DNA from: Lachnospiraceae bacterium
GTDB taxonomy: Bacteria > Bacillota_A > Clostridia > Lachnospirales > Lachnospiraceae
NCBI GenBank assembly: GCA_028694115.1
Contig: JAQUUB010000110.1
Location: 1-14,244 of the forward strand
Reading direction: 5' to 3'
DNA: 14,244 nucleotides
Below the pieces are notes generated by a model. It was not told the DNA's origin and did not search any database. It saw nothing but the letters and a program-made list of their open reading frames with translations. The stretch's first letter is position 1, and each line of letters begins with the position of its first letter. The position numbers were made by a program, and so were the translations under genes. This document shows, in pieces, positions 4,932 to 12,035 of the stretch.

Positions 4932-5290
4932 AGAGCAGAGAAACACAACTACAGAAATCATGCGTAAGATGGTTTAGGATGCAGTATAGAAGATACAATA
5001 AATTACTGTTTGCCGTACCCAATGGAGGGAAACGGGACCCAATAACAGCATCGAGATTGAAGGCCGAAGGGGTGGTTCCCGGGGTGAGTGATTTAATATT
5101 CCTCTACCCCAACGGTATCTACCCTTTTTTGTGCATTGAAATGAAGTACGGTAAAAACGAGCAGTCAGAACACCAAAAAGAATGGCAGGAAGACGTTGAA
5201 AGCGTTGGGGGCTTGTATTTGGTCATAAATAGTTTTGACAGCTTTAAAACAGCTATAAACAACTATATAAGGAATGGGATGAAATTTTAA
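4928..5290 (+). CDS. VRR-NUC domain nuclease
   Basis: 120 aa, essentially only the VRR-NUC domain, a PD-(D/E)XK-like nuclease fold also found in FAN1 and in many phages, where it is tied to Holliday-junction or branched-DNA cleavage. Visible landmarks: E5 in the first helix, PNGGKRDP (31-38), the GVSDLIFL acidic strand with D55, CIEMKYGK with E71 and K73, the following SEHQKEW helix with Q83, and a closing GGLYLVINS strand. All expected catalytic residues are present. Overlaps the HNH gene by ATGA, so two nucleases are co-translated. Confidence 0.88.
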   Translation: MKSRETQLQKSCVRWFRMQYRRYNKLLFAVPNGGKRDPITASRLKAEGVVPGVSDLIFLYPNGIYPFLCIEMKYGKNEQSEHQKEWQEDVESVGGLYLVINSFDSFKTAINNYIRNGMKF

Positions 5291-5442
5291 TGGCAAAGAA
5301 ACAAGCGACACCCGTTGATTGCCGAGAGTGCGTCAACGGTGGCAGACATGGGGAATACATGGTATTCTGTTCTGTACTCAACGTATTCCGGGCATACGGG
5401 AGCCGTATTTGTAGTATGTACATAAACAAGAAAAGAAAGTAA
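5290..5442 (+). CDS. Small Cys-rich protein, 50 aa, putative zinc ribbon
   Basis: ATG 5290 shares its A with the VRR-NUC stop (TAATG) and the frame closes with TAA 5440-5442. The product has four cysteines in the order DCREC (11, 14), FC (27) and RICSMY (41), consistent with one zinc site, and a basic tail KKRK. No family recognised. It is tightly packed between VRR-NUC and the initiator, where a small nucleic-acid-binding accessory would fit. Confidence 0.65.
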   Translation: MAKKQATPVDCRECVNGGRHGEYMVFCSVLNVFRAYGSRICSMYINKKRK

Positions 5443-5443
5443 T

Positions 5444-6187
5444 ATGAATGGATGGGTGAAACTATACAGAGAGATTCTTGAGAAACCTATTTGGATAGCA
5501 TCAACTCCCGAACAAAAGACTGTTCTTATCACTATTCTTCTTATGGCAAATCACGAAGAAAAGGAGTGGGAATTTAAAGGTGAGAGATACAAATGCAAAC
5601 CCGGCCAAGTTATTACAAGTCTTGAATCAATTCAAAAAATGGCCGGCAAATCTATCTCAATACAAAATATTCGCACCTCAATAAAGAGATTTGAAAAATA
5701 CAATTTTCTAACAAGCGAATCAACAAACAGAAACAGACTTATAACTATCTGTAACTGGGGCACTTATCAAGAAGATGTCGAGTTAAAAAATGACAACCTA
5801 ACAAGCTGCCTAACAAGCAGCCAACAAGCTACTAACAAGCAGCTAACAACTAACAAGAATGATAAGAATGATAAGAAGAATAATACAGGGGGAAATTCTG
5901 CGAAAATACAGAGTTGGATACAGCTTGTTGATGATGATTATCGTGATACGGTTTCTATGTTCATGGAGTATAAGATTGAGAGAAAAGAAACATTTAAAAC
6001 AGAGAAGTCATTCCTACTAATGGTCGAAAGACTAAAGCGACTATCCGGAGGAAATCCAGAAAAAGCAAGGTTGGTAGTTGAGCAATCAATGGCCAACAAC
6101 TGGGCCGGCCTATTTGAACTTAAAAACAGAAATTATGAGCAAACAACGACAACAACACCAGTCAAAACAAGAAAAAAACTACATTGA
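5444..6187 (+). CDS. Phage replication initiator / replisome organizer
   Basis: 247 aa. Residues 1-115 look like the winged-helix N-terminal domain of phage initiators: MNGWVKLYREILEKPIW, then CKPGQVITSLESIQKMAG, SIQNIRTSIKRFEKYNFL and a wing strand RLITICNWGTYQ. Residues about 117-147 are a Thr/Asn/Lys/Gln-rich linker whose DNA holds repeated TAACAAGC boxes. The C-terminal part (about 152-232) ends in ERLKRLSGGNPEKARLVVEQ and NNWAGLFELK, like helicase-loading regions of DnaD/replisome-organizer proteins. It would bind the origin and hand DnaB to the opened DNA. It lies one base after the Cys-rich ORF and overlaps the helicase start by 53 bases. Confidence 0.82.
   Translation: MNGWVKLYREILEKPIWIASTPEQKTVLITILLMANHEEKEWEFKGERYKCKPGQVITSLESIQKMAGKSISIQNIRTSIKRFEKYNFLTSESTNRNRLITICNWGTYQEDVELKNDNLTSCLTSSQQATNKQLTTNKNDKNDKKNNTGGNSAKIQSWIQLVDDDYRDTVSMFMEYKIERKETFKTEKSFLLMVERLKRLSGGNPEKARLVVEQSMANNWAGLFELKNRNYEQTTTTTPVKTRKKLH
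5799..5885 (+). other. Candidate replication origin with iterons inside the initiator gene
   Basis: TAACAAGC occurs at 5799-5806, 5811-5818 and 5833-5840, a CAACAAGC variant at 5822-5829, and degenerate TAACAACT (5844-5851) and TAACAAGA (5851-5858); a further copy lies at about 5709-5716. Start-to-start spacing is 12, 11, 11 and 11, about one helical turn. Next comes an A/T-rich stretch with GATAAGAAT repeated (about 5860-5885), suitable for unwinding. Phage lambda also keeps its origin iterons within the linker region of its initiator gene O. Confidence 0.6.
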
Positions 6188-7508
6188 TTCAGCAGACGCA
6201 GAAATGCTGGTTCTTTGTGTTATGATGAACAATCCAAAGTGCATACCGGATGTTATAGAGCTTCTCAAAGCTGAAATGTTCCATAACATCAACAATCAAT
6301 ACATATTCCATGCTATACTGAATCTTTACGACAGGGACCAACAGATAGACCTGGGGGCCGTATTTATCGAACTCCAGCGAGTAGGCGACTTCGATGTATC
6401 AAACAACGGGGTCTATCTATCCGAGATTTACACAATGGCATCGGCAGGCATGAATATCAGTCAACACGTTTCTTACATTCATGAATGCTACATGAGAAGA
6501 ACTTTGAACACTATATCAACTTCTGCAAGTATTAGCAGTAGCGATTTCACAGTAGATATTGGAGACATCATGGAGCAGACTCTAACCGAGATCGAAACAC
6601 TATCTACCGGAAAGGATATAAAGGGAGAAGCCAAAGACGTGTACGATGTGGCAAGAAGAAGTTTGGATGAATACCAGCTTAGGAAAAAGAATCGCATCAA
6701 CGGAGTTGTATCGGGCGTAAATACGGGATTTAAGACACTCAACAAGACGACTGGTGGATTTAGACCTAACCAGCTTTTAATTCTCGCAGCGAGGCCCGCA
6801 ATGGGGAAAACAGCCATGCTAATCCACTTTGCGTTGAATGCGGCGGCCACAGGCTCGGCAGTTGTCATTTTTTCGTTGGAAATGGGCGATGTTTCTCTAG
6901 CCGACCGTATGATAATTTCTCTAGCCAATGTGGAAGCCGACAAGTACAAAAGCGGATGGTTGAGCAACGAGGAGGAAATGCGAGTATGTGATGCCATAGA
7001 CAAATTGAGCCGGATGAAGATTAAGATAATTGACAATCCTCTTATGAGCATCCGGAAAATCAAATCGGTTGCCAAGAAGCTAAAAAGGTCAAACCAATGC
7101 GACATAGTGATGATTGACTATTTGCAGCTTATTGACATGAGGGCCGATAATAAGAGCTACAACCGGGAACAGGAGGTTTCAGCCTGTTCCAGAAATGCTA
7201 AACTTATGGCAAAGGACCTTGAAATACCAGTCATAATGCTTTCCCAGCTTTCCAGAGAAAGTGAAAAGAGAGCAGATAAGGTTCCAATGCTTTCCGACCT
7301 GCGTGAATCCGGAGCCATAGAACAGGATGCCGACACCGTAATGTTCATACACCGGCCGGAGTACTATGACGACGAAGCCGAGGCAGGTAAGGGACTTCTA
7401 ATTGTCGCAAAACAGAGAGACGGTGCGACCGGTGATATAGATTTTAGTTACAACAGTTCATTAACAAGACTTGCCGACTATGGCGAGCTAAACGAAATGC
7501 CTTTTTGA
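6135..7508 (+). CDS. dnaB: Replicative DNA helicase, DnaB family
   Basis: 457 aa from ATG 6135, which follows AAAACAGAAATT; an in-frame ATG at 6078 would only add 19 residues read from within the initiator gene. Residues about 15-125 are the DnaB N-terminal domain (SADAEMLVLCVMMNNPKCIP). The RecA-like C-terminal domain has FKTLNKTTGGFRPNQLLILA, Walker A ARPAMGKT (about 219-226), the VVIFSLEMGD strand, Walker B DIVMIDYLQL (323-332), a SQLSRESEKR sensor and DLRESGAIEQDADTVMFIHR. Ring helicase driving the phage fork with the upstream initiator and SSB. Length and motifs are complete; no intein. Confidence 0.96.
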   Translation: MSKQRQQHQSKQEKNYIDSADAEMLVLCVMMNNPKCIPDVIELLKAEMFHNINNQYIFHAILNLYDRDQQIDLGAVFIELQRVGDFDVSNNGVYLSEIYTMASAGMNISQHVSYIHECYMRRTLNTISTSASISSSDFTVDIGDIMEQTLTEIETLSTGKDIKGEAKDVYDVARRSLDEYQLRKKNRINGVVSGVNTGFKTLNKTTGGFRPNQLLILAARPAMGKTAMLIHFALNAAATGSAVVIFSLEMGDVSLADRMIISLANVEADKYKSGWLSNEEEMRVCDAIDKLSRMKIKIIDNPLMSIRKIKSVAKKLKRSNQCDIVMIDYLQLIDMRADNKSYNREQEVSACSRNAKLMAKDLEIPVIMLSQLSRESEKRADKVPMLSDLRESGAIEQDADTVMFIHRPEYYDDEAEAGKGLLIVAKQRDGATGDIDFSYNSSLTRLADYGELNEMPF

Positions 7509-7509
7509 T

Positions 7510-8016
7510 ATGAGATTGAATATAGAGCTAGAAGCATTAAAGGTGGAACGTACGAAATTAGTATCAAAGATAAACTCAATGATGAAAGACGGTTCCTTCT
7601 TTAGGCAAAACGGTAAAGCAGCATATTACACAAGCCGAATGGATATTATAAACCGTAGAATATCCGATATAGAGCAAGTTCAGAAATTTGAATTACACCA
7701 ACGTCAGAACAAACACTTGATGTCGTGGCTAGGTAAAACATTGTCACTGGTAATCAATACAGCCGACCTATCTGTATTTTACATGGAATCAGCACAAGCA
7801 TACTTCAAAACACAAGGTCTGGAGCCTAAAGATAGTATGCACAAAGCAATGGAAGACGTATCGAGGTCCCTTACCGCATTGAGGAAGGAGTTTTCAAAGC
7901 TACTTGAAGGAGATAAAGATGCTAATTACGAGGACTTCGACAAATTGGAACAGTTAATAACAAAGAACATCTTCACAGATCGGGAGATTGTTCACAAAAA
8001 AGAATACGAGAAATGA
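7510..8016 (+). CDS. Hypothetical helical protein after helicase, 168 aa
   Basis: No family recognised. Residues 3-60 are a charged, heptad-rich helix (LNIELEALKVERTKLVSKIN), interrupted by a GSFFRQNGKAAYYTSR segment and resumed by MDIINRRISDIEQ. A more hydrophobic middle (MSWLGKTLSLVINTADLSVF) is followed by a second long helix. Predicted all-alpha and soluble. One base separates its start from the helicase stop, so it is in the same operon and might be a helicase partner; nothing confirms it. Confidence 0.75.
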   Translation: MRLNIELEALKVERTKLVSKINSMMKDGSFFRQNGKAAYYTSRMDIINRRISDIEQVQKFELHQRQNKHLMSWLGKTLSLVINTADLSVFYMESAQAYFKTQGLEPKDSMHKAMEDVSRSLTALRKEFSKLLEGDKDANYEDFDKLEQLITKNIFTDREIVHKKEYEK

Positions 8017-8228
8017 TAGACACAAGAAAATCAATCCTAACGCTAAACGATTTAGAGAGATTGTTTATAATGAAATTACCGGAGTCAGTTTTTAAAAGGA
8101 ATTACCGGGAACCGCACATGTGTTCATGGACAGGGGCAGCAGACAGAACGTTTGGTTGCCCCTTTTTATTTAGAGGCGAGAATCATTGTCCGGTGTGTAC
8201 TTTACGAATTAAAAACAAACAGAAATGA
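8013..8228 (+). CDS. Small zinc-finger-like protein, 71 aa
   Basis: Cysteines occur as MCSW, GCPF and HCPVC (about positions 37, 49, 59 and 62), matching one zinc-binding ribbon formed by the last 35 residues; the sequence between is TGAADRTFGCPFLFRGENHC. The N-terminal half is a short helix (LTLNDLERLFIMKLPESVFK). The tail is basic (RIKNKQK). Overlaps both neighbours by ATGA. No named family recognised; nucleic-acid binding is the default guess for such a domain. Confidence 0.68.
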   Translation: MIDTRKSILTLNDLERLFIMKLPESVFKRNYREPHMCSWTGAADRTFGCPFLFRGENHCPVCTLRIKNKQK

Positions 8229-8527
8229 AAGCGTACAAAGCAAGGATGATAGCCGAAGTTATAACAAACGAACAGCTATTGAAAATGATTGAAACAGCAA
8301 GGACGGGTGTTAAAGATTGGAAGCAGGTGTCCAACATTAACAAGGGACTAACAAAGGGGTGTGCATGGAATATTCTTGCAGCCTCTTTTGATGTTAACAG
8401 GAGTATTCCTCATATTTTAAAAATAAACATGATTCGTGAATTTGGAGAGTTCCTACCAAAAGAATTAATACCAAAGAATAAGAAGAATGTAAATATTAAA
8501 CCGTTTCATCAAGAACCAGTATTTTGA
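8225..8527 (+). CDS. Hypothetical protein, 100 aa
   Basis: Begins MKAYKARMIAEVITNEQLLK and contains KQVSNINKGLTKGCAWNILA (about 37-56), FDVNR and NMIREFGEFLPKEL. The TKGxAWNILAxxFDV and NMIREFG pieces look conserved and, from memory, recur in small proteins of Bacteroidota phages, but I know no assigned function. Mostly helical. Coupled by ATGA to the zinc protein upstream and two bases before the HTH_39 gene. Confidence 0.7.
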   Translation: MKAYKARMIAEVITNEQLLKMIETARTGVKDWKQVSNINKGLTKGCAWNILAASFDVNRSIPHILKINMIREFGEFLPKELIPKNKKNVNIKPFHQEPVF

Positions 8528-8529
8528 AA

Positions 8530-8757
8530 ATGAATGAAATAGAATCGCAATCGTATCAAATAAGAGAATACCTTTTACAAGGTAACACAATCACAGCAAT
8601 GGAGGCACTCAGATTATTTGGGTGCTTTCGTCTTTCCGGCAGAATCTATGACCTAAGAAAAGAAGGGATAAACATTTCTACAACCATTATAAAGATTAAC
8701 GGAAAGAGGGTAGCTGAATATAGTATCATTAATGAGCCTGTTGAACAGGAAGTGTAA
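8530..8757 (+). CDS. HTH_39-type helix-turn-helix protein, 75 aa
   Basis: ATG 8530 is used; an in-frame TTG two codons upstream overlaps the previous stop and is less likely. The sequence SQSYQIREYLLQGNTITAME followed by ALRLFGCFRLSGRIYDLRKE is the pattern of the phage/plasmid HTH_39 family: a first helix, the GNxIT turn, a recognition helix around FGCFRLSGRI, then a two-strand wing INISTTIIKINGKRVAEYSI. It is nearly all domain. Likely a small DNA-binding regulator of neighbouring genes; the target site is not evident. Confidence 0.82.
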   Translation: MNEIESQSYQIREYLLQGNTITAMEALRLFGCFRLSGRIYDLRKEGINISTTIIKINGKRVAEYSIINEPVEQEV

Positions 8758-8777
8758 ACAACATAAAAAGAATAGAA

Positions 8778-8957
8778 ATGAAAAAGATATATATCAAAGC
8801 AAGCAATTCAATAGACGACATTATTTCATTCCACAAAAGCATACTTAAAAAGCTGATGCTAGATGGAGCGAAAGAATCTGCAATAAGGTTGCAGACAGAT
8901 ACAATCTCGTATTTGGAAGCATTAAGAGAGGTGGGTATTTCAAGTAAAGGAAACTAA
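8778..8957 (+). CDS. Hypothetical protein, 59 aa
   Basis: ATG 8778 follows the A-rich sequence AAAAAGAATAGAA and the frame ends in TAA 8955-8957. The product starts MKKIYIKASNSIDDIISFHK and continues as amphipathic helix (SILKKLMLDGAKESAIRLQT), ending ISSKGN. Small, charged and helical; no cysteines, no membrane segment and no family recognised. Spacing of 20 bases from HTH_39 and 11 to the next gene fits the operon. Confidence 0.6.
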   Translation: MKKIYIKASNSIDDIISFHKSILKKLMLDGAKESAIRLQTDTISYLEALREVGISSKGN

Positions 8958-8968
8958 CATTAGAAAGC

Positions 8969-9379
8969 ATGACTATAAACGAAATAAAAGAAGCTGTAGC
9001 ATACTTCGACAGTCAAGTAGGACATTACTACTTAGACTCACACACCGTTAGGAAAATAAAAGAAGAAACAGAAGAAACTGAACAGCGGTTAGAACCTAAT
9101 TTAAATGGCAAGACAAATACTATCACGACTGTTCAGAAAGACAACCATGTTTTGCTAGGCAATCTTAGTGGAGGCAAATGGGATAAAACGCATGAAGCGA
9201 ACAGAAGAGTATACTCTGAAAATGGAAAGATGCAAACAATTCAAACAATGCAGGGAGGAAATCAACACCCTAAGACTATGCAATACGATAGAATAAGACG
9301 ACTCACTCCAACAGAATGCGCCAGGTTGCAGACAATTCCGGAGTGGTATCAATGGATTGTATCAGAAACACAGCAATGA
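8969..9379 (+). CDS. Chimeric ORF: cytosine-5 DNA methyltransferase C-terminal remnant with foreign N-terminus
   Basis: 136 aa. Residues 1-38 (IKEAVAYFDSQVGHYYLDSH) resemble the start of the gene at 9684. Residues 45-110 look like target-recognition sequence of phage C5 methyltransferases (NGKTNTITTVQKDN, GGNQHPKTM), and RIRRLTPTECARLQTIPEWY (about 107-126) is the motif IX region. The SAM-binding motif I, the Pro-Cys catalytic loop (IV) and ENV motif are absent, and the frame stops where motif X (YK-LGNGWT) should follow. It cannot be an active methyltransferase. Either decay after deletion, or a DNA-recognition remnant kept for another use. Confidence 0.65.
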   Translation: MTINEIKEAVAYFDSQVGHYYLDSHTVRKIKEETEETEQRLEPNLNGKTNTITTVQKDNHVLLGNLSGGKWDKTHEANRRVYSENGKMQTIQTMQGGNQHPKTMQYDRIRRLTPTECARLQTIPEWYQWIVSETQQ

Positions 9380-9681
9380 GAAAAACTAAAACAACCAGCG
9401 AACCTATGTTCTCTAACGGAACAGAAGCCATGATTTGGATAGGTAACAACTGCGATAAATGCTGGAAACAGAGTCGTTATAGTGAAGAAAAAGACAGGTG
9501 GATAAACGACAGATGTTCGATAGACAGAGATATACAGGCTCAGATGGCAGGGTTAGAGATTAACGAACGGAGTCACCTATTTGTTACGAACAACTCTATT
9601 TGTCCTAACAGACAATTTGAGAAACCAACTGTACACAAGAAGAGGACTCCGAAAGGACAGAATGATTTATTTAACATATAA
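9376..9681 (+). CDS. Cys-rich putative zinc-binding protein, 101 aa
   Basis: ATG 9376 is chosen for its ATGA overlap with the upstream stop; the longer frame from 9316 merely reads through that gene. The protein begins MRKTKTTSEPMFSNGTEAMI, then WIGNNCDKCWKQSRY gives a CxxC, with further cysteines at NDRCSID and NSICPNR, enough for one zinc. From memory, proteins with the TSEPMFSNGTEAM start recur in Bacteroidota prophages without known role. The C-terminus is basic and ends DLFNI. Confidence 0.7.
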   Translation: MRKTKTTSEPMFSNGTEAMIWIGNNCDKCWKQSRYSEEKDRWINDRCSIDRDIQAQMAGLEINERSHLFVTNNSICPNRQFEKPTVHKKRTPKGQNDLFNI

Positions 9682-9683
9682 TT

Positions 9684-10001
9684 ATGGCAAAAATTAAAAA
9701 AGCAGTAAGATACTTCGATAAGCAGGTAGGTCACTTCACGGACATTCAAAAGATATTCAAAATTCGAGTAGAAACAATGGAGCTTCAAGGTGCGATAAAT
9801 TACAAAACATTGGATGTTGACCAGAATTTTGCTAACACTGCAATCATCGACGAATGCTCAGACGTTCTAACGGTAGCATTTCACATAGCTACTAGAAACG
9901 GATACAAAGGAACTCCAAACGATCTTTTTATGCAGGCTTACAATAAGATGAAAAGGCGCATAGAATCAGGTGAAAGAGATTATAAGAACAAAGATTTTTA
10001 A
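9684..10001 (+). CDS. Hypothetical protein, 105 aa
   Basis: Two parts: an N-terminal IKKAVRYFDKQVGHF (3-17) shared with the chimeric ORF at 8969, and a helical remainder (IDECSDVLTVAFHIATRNGY and QAYNKMKRRIESGERDYKNK). No family recognised. The N-terminal similarity extends to DNA level (8982-9028 and 9692-9738), so one copy probably arose by recombination from the other or from a common donor. Start preceded by TTTAACATATAATT. Confidence 0.7.
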   Translation: MAKIKKAVRYFDKQVGHFTDIQKIFKIRVETMELQGAINYKTLDVDQNFANTAIIDECSDVLTVAFHIATRNGYKGTPNDLFMQAYNKMKRRIESGERDYKNKDF

Positions 10002-10015
10002 ATTAAACAGAAGCT

Positions 10016-10573
10016 ATGAATAAAGAAACAAAGTTTAAAATAGGCGACAAGGTAAGAGTTAAATCACAAGAGTGGTACGATGCTCAACCTAAGGAAACAG
10101 ATGGGCTTATATTTGGCCCAGACAAAGTGAGCTTTTCCAGTTACATGACATGTTATCTAGGCGATGTGCTTGAAATACAAGACATCATTGACGGTACATA
10201 TAAAACACAAGGCAATCCTTATTCGTGGGAAGATTGGATGCTTGAAGATGATGTAGTAAAAGAGGAATGCAGCAAAGAAACACCGGCCCAGGATAGCACT
10301 TTTGAATCCATACTTAAAGATATGCTTTCCACATATAAAGCTAAGAACAAAGATTATGGGAATAGCTTTAACAAGACTCTAAACGAATTCGGTTTATTGG
10401 CCTCTGTTATCCGGATGTCCGATAAGATGGAACGCATCAAAACACTTATCAATACGGAAGCTGCAGTAAAGGACGAGAAGATAGAAGATACCCTTCTTGA
10501 TTTGGCTAATTACGCTGTTCTCACTCTAGCATGGATGCGTGAAGAGGAATTAAAACATGAATTTCCAATATGA
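10016..10573 (+). CDS. SH3/KOW-like domain fused to DUF1599 (nucleotide modification associated domain 1)
   Basis: 185 aa in two modules. Residues 5-80 look like a small beta barrel ([35 protein letters not shown]). Residues about 95-178 match DUF1599/Nmad1: [33 protein letters not shown] and [20 protein letters not shown], with the acidic and Lys residues typical of the all-alpha family, which is linked by genome context to phages with modified bases. An NTP-handling role has been suggested for this family; here it is inference. Overlaps the ASCH ORF by ATGA. Confidence 0.8.
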   Translation: MNKETKFKIGDKVRVKSQEWYDAQPKETDGLIFGPDKVSFSSYMTCYLGDVLEIQDIIDGTYKTQGNPYSWEDWMLEDDVVKEECSKETPAQDSTFESILKDMLSTYKAKNKDYGNSFNKTLNEFGLLASVIRMSDKMERIKTLINTEAAVKDEKIEDTLLDLANYAVLTLAWMREEELKHEFPI

Positions 10574-10761
10574 AAGCAATTACAATAAGACAACCATGGG
10601 CGAGCTTGATCGCTCATGGCATTAAGGACATTGAAAACAGAACATGGAGGTGCCCTACAAAACATATCGGCACACGTGTGCTCATTCATGCAGCCGTAAA
10701 GACTGCAAGCTTTATCCTTGTTTCAGAGGGATTGATAATTGTAAAATCAACTTGGCACTAA
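10570..10761 (+). pseudogene. Truncated ASCH-domain protein, 63 aa
   Basis: Residues 1-41 are a clear ASCH start: [20 protein letters not shown], then [20 protein letters not shown] and the Ala that follows. Full ASCH proteins of this type run about 130-150 residues; here the frame changes character after TASFI and stops at 63, and no ASCH continuation is seen in any frame before the next gene at 10789. So the second half of the beta barrel is gone. ASCH domains bind RNA or modified nucleosides. It may be a recent deletion remnant, though the ATGA coupling keeps it expressed. Confidence 0.7.
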
Positions 10762-10788
10762 CTTGTGTGAAGTTTAATAAGAGGTAAC

Positions 10789-11151
10789 ATGAAAAGAGAA
10801 ATTTCATTCAGAGGAAAATCAAAAAGAACAGGAGAGTGGGTTTTTGGTAATTTATTTGACAAAGACACAAAGGGAAGAACGCATATCGGCACAACAGTAA
10901 GAATGTGTTTCGATATTGACCCCGAAACAGTCGGTCAGTACACAGGAATTGATGACATGGAAGGTGAAAAACTATTTGAAGGGGACATATATAACATGGG
11001 AGATGATAATATAAGATATGTTGTAGTGTGGAGAAAATGTATGTTCATAGGCAAACAAATAGGTAGTAACAGCTATGCTGGACTTGATTATTTTGAGTCA
11101 GAGATTAAAAAAGTTGGTAATATTTACGACAACAAAGAACTACTAAAATGA
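10789..11151 (+). CDS. YopX family protein
   Basis: 120 aa, typical length. REISFRGKSKRTGEWVFGNL (3-22) and IDPETVGQYTGIDDMEGEKL followed by FEGDIY (about 42-67) are the hallmark of YopX proteins, first named in the Bacillus phage SPbeta and common in phages of many hosts. The C-terminal part (YVVVWRKCMFIG, then KKVGNIYDN) fits the rest of the domain. It forms a beta-rich fold; its molecular role is unknown. Coupled by ATGA to the next gene. Confidence 0.93.
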   Translation: MKREISFRGKSKRTGEWVFGNLFDKDTKGRTHIGTTVRMCFDIDPETVGQYTGIDDMEGEKLFEGDIYNMGDDNIRYVVVWRKCMFIGKQIGSNSYAGLDYFESEIKKVGNIYDNKELLK

Positions 11152-11507
11152 AAGTATTAAGCATTGACCAAATGAACCAACTAAAAGAGCTTGGTGTAGA
11201 CGTTAAGCCGAAAGGTACATGTCTAATGTACACGGCGGACAGTTCGGACAAATACTATCTGAAATACGGTGAGTCAACATGTGAAGATGATATTAAAGCA
11301 TTCTCATTGCAGGAACTAATTGAGTTATTGCCGTATACATTTAATAATAACTATTTAAGAATATACAGATCAATAAGCATATATTATTTTATATACGAAA
11401 ATATGAATTTAGAGGATGATATTCTTGAAAAAGGCAGTAATCCATTAGAAGCTGCTTATAATATGCTTATTTGGGTTATTGAAAACGGTTATTTAAAAAC
11501 AAAGTGA
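11148..11507 (+). CDS. Hypothetical protein, 119 aa
   Basis: Opens MKVLSIDQMNQLKELGVDVK, has CEDDIKAFSLQELIELLPYT (about 46-65) and ends EAAYNMLIWVIENGYLKTK. From memory, proteins with the SLQELIELLP and MLIWxIENGY pieces are frequent in Bacteroidota phages and lie beside YopX genes, with no assigned function. Soluble, mixed alpha/beta by eye. Confidence 0.75.
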   Translation: MKVLSIDQMNQLKELGVDVKPKGTCLMYTADSSDKYYLKYGESTCEDDIKAFSLQELIELLPYTFNNNYLRIYRSISIYYFIYENMNLEDDILEKGSNPLEAAYNMLIWVIENGYLKTK

Positions 11508-11508
11508 G

Positions 11509-11712
11509 ATGAATACAGATAACATAAACTCTATTGGAATTATTGAAAAATGCAAAGAGCCTGTTACAATAACTATTGAATGCAGCAAGCAACCAGCAGA
11601 CCAATTAAAAATAGAACTAAGAGCATTGTGTGATTCTATTGATGTTATGATTTTGTTTGATGAGGATAAAATTAGAGTTGATAAAGGAACTGTTATATTT
11701 AAAACAAAGTGA
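11509..11712 (+). CDS. Hypothetical protein, 67 aa
   Basis: Starts one base after the previous stop. Sequence begins MNTDNINSIGIIEKCKEPVT and alternates strands (TITIECSK, IRVDKGTVIFKTK) around a helix (DQLKIELRALCDS). Acidic and small; no family recognised. The DNA ends AAAACAAAGTGA, the same 12 bases that end the previous gene (11496-11507 and 11701-11712), so a short duplication is possible. Confidence 0.65.
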   Translation: MNTDNINSIGIIEKCKEPVTITIECSKQPADQLKIELRALCDSIDVMILFDEDKIRVDKGTVIFKTK

Positions 11713-11713
11713 T

Positions 11714-12019
11714 ATGAAAACAATTGAAGAAGCAGCATCCATATACGCAGAACCAATCGCAAGTGATTTATCTCACAAGAGTATGGATGATTTGAATATT
11801 TGCGATTTAGAAGATTATATTGCTGACTCATTTAAAGAAGGAGTTGAATTTGCACAGCGTTGGATACCTGTTGAAGAGGAATTGCCTCCGTTAGGTGTGC
11901 CCGTTATATGCAAGTATAGCATGTTTGGCAAAGAGTATCATTGGACAGGTACATTCTATACTGAAGTTATGCACTTCGTCAAAAAGCATTTACAAATCAC
12001 TCATTGGAGATTAATATAA
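11714..12019 (+). CDS. DUF551-containing protein, 101 aa
   Basis: ATG 11714, one base after the preceding stop, is preferred to an in-frame start at 11657 that would overlap the upstream gene. The N-terminal 50 residues are helical (MKTIEEAASIYAEPIASDLS) and end in a DSFKEGVEFAQR helix. The C-terminal half has RWIPVEEELPPLGVPVICKY and closes with ITHWRLI, the start and end signature of DUF551, a small beta-rich domain common in phages. Function unknown. Confidence 0.85.
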   Translation: MKTIEEAASIYAEPIASDLSHKSMDDLNICDLEDYIADSFKEGVEFAQRWIPVEEELPPLGVPVICKYSMFGKEYHWTGTFYTEVMHFVKKHLQITHWRLI

Positions 12020-12035
12020 CTAAAATAGACATAGA

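Noticed and set aside
5799..5858. CRISPR array
   Set aside because: Repeats are 8 bp with 3-4 bp spacers inside a gene; they fit iterons, not CRISPR.
6488..7105. 205-aa ORF on the minus strand
   Set aside because: It lies antisense within the DnaB helicase gene, whose motifs are complete; the minus-strand protein shows no recognisable domain and is a shadow frame.
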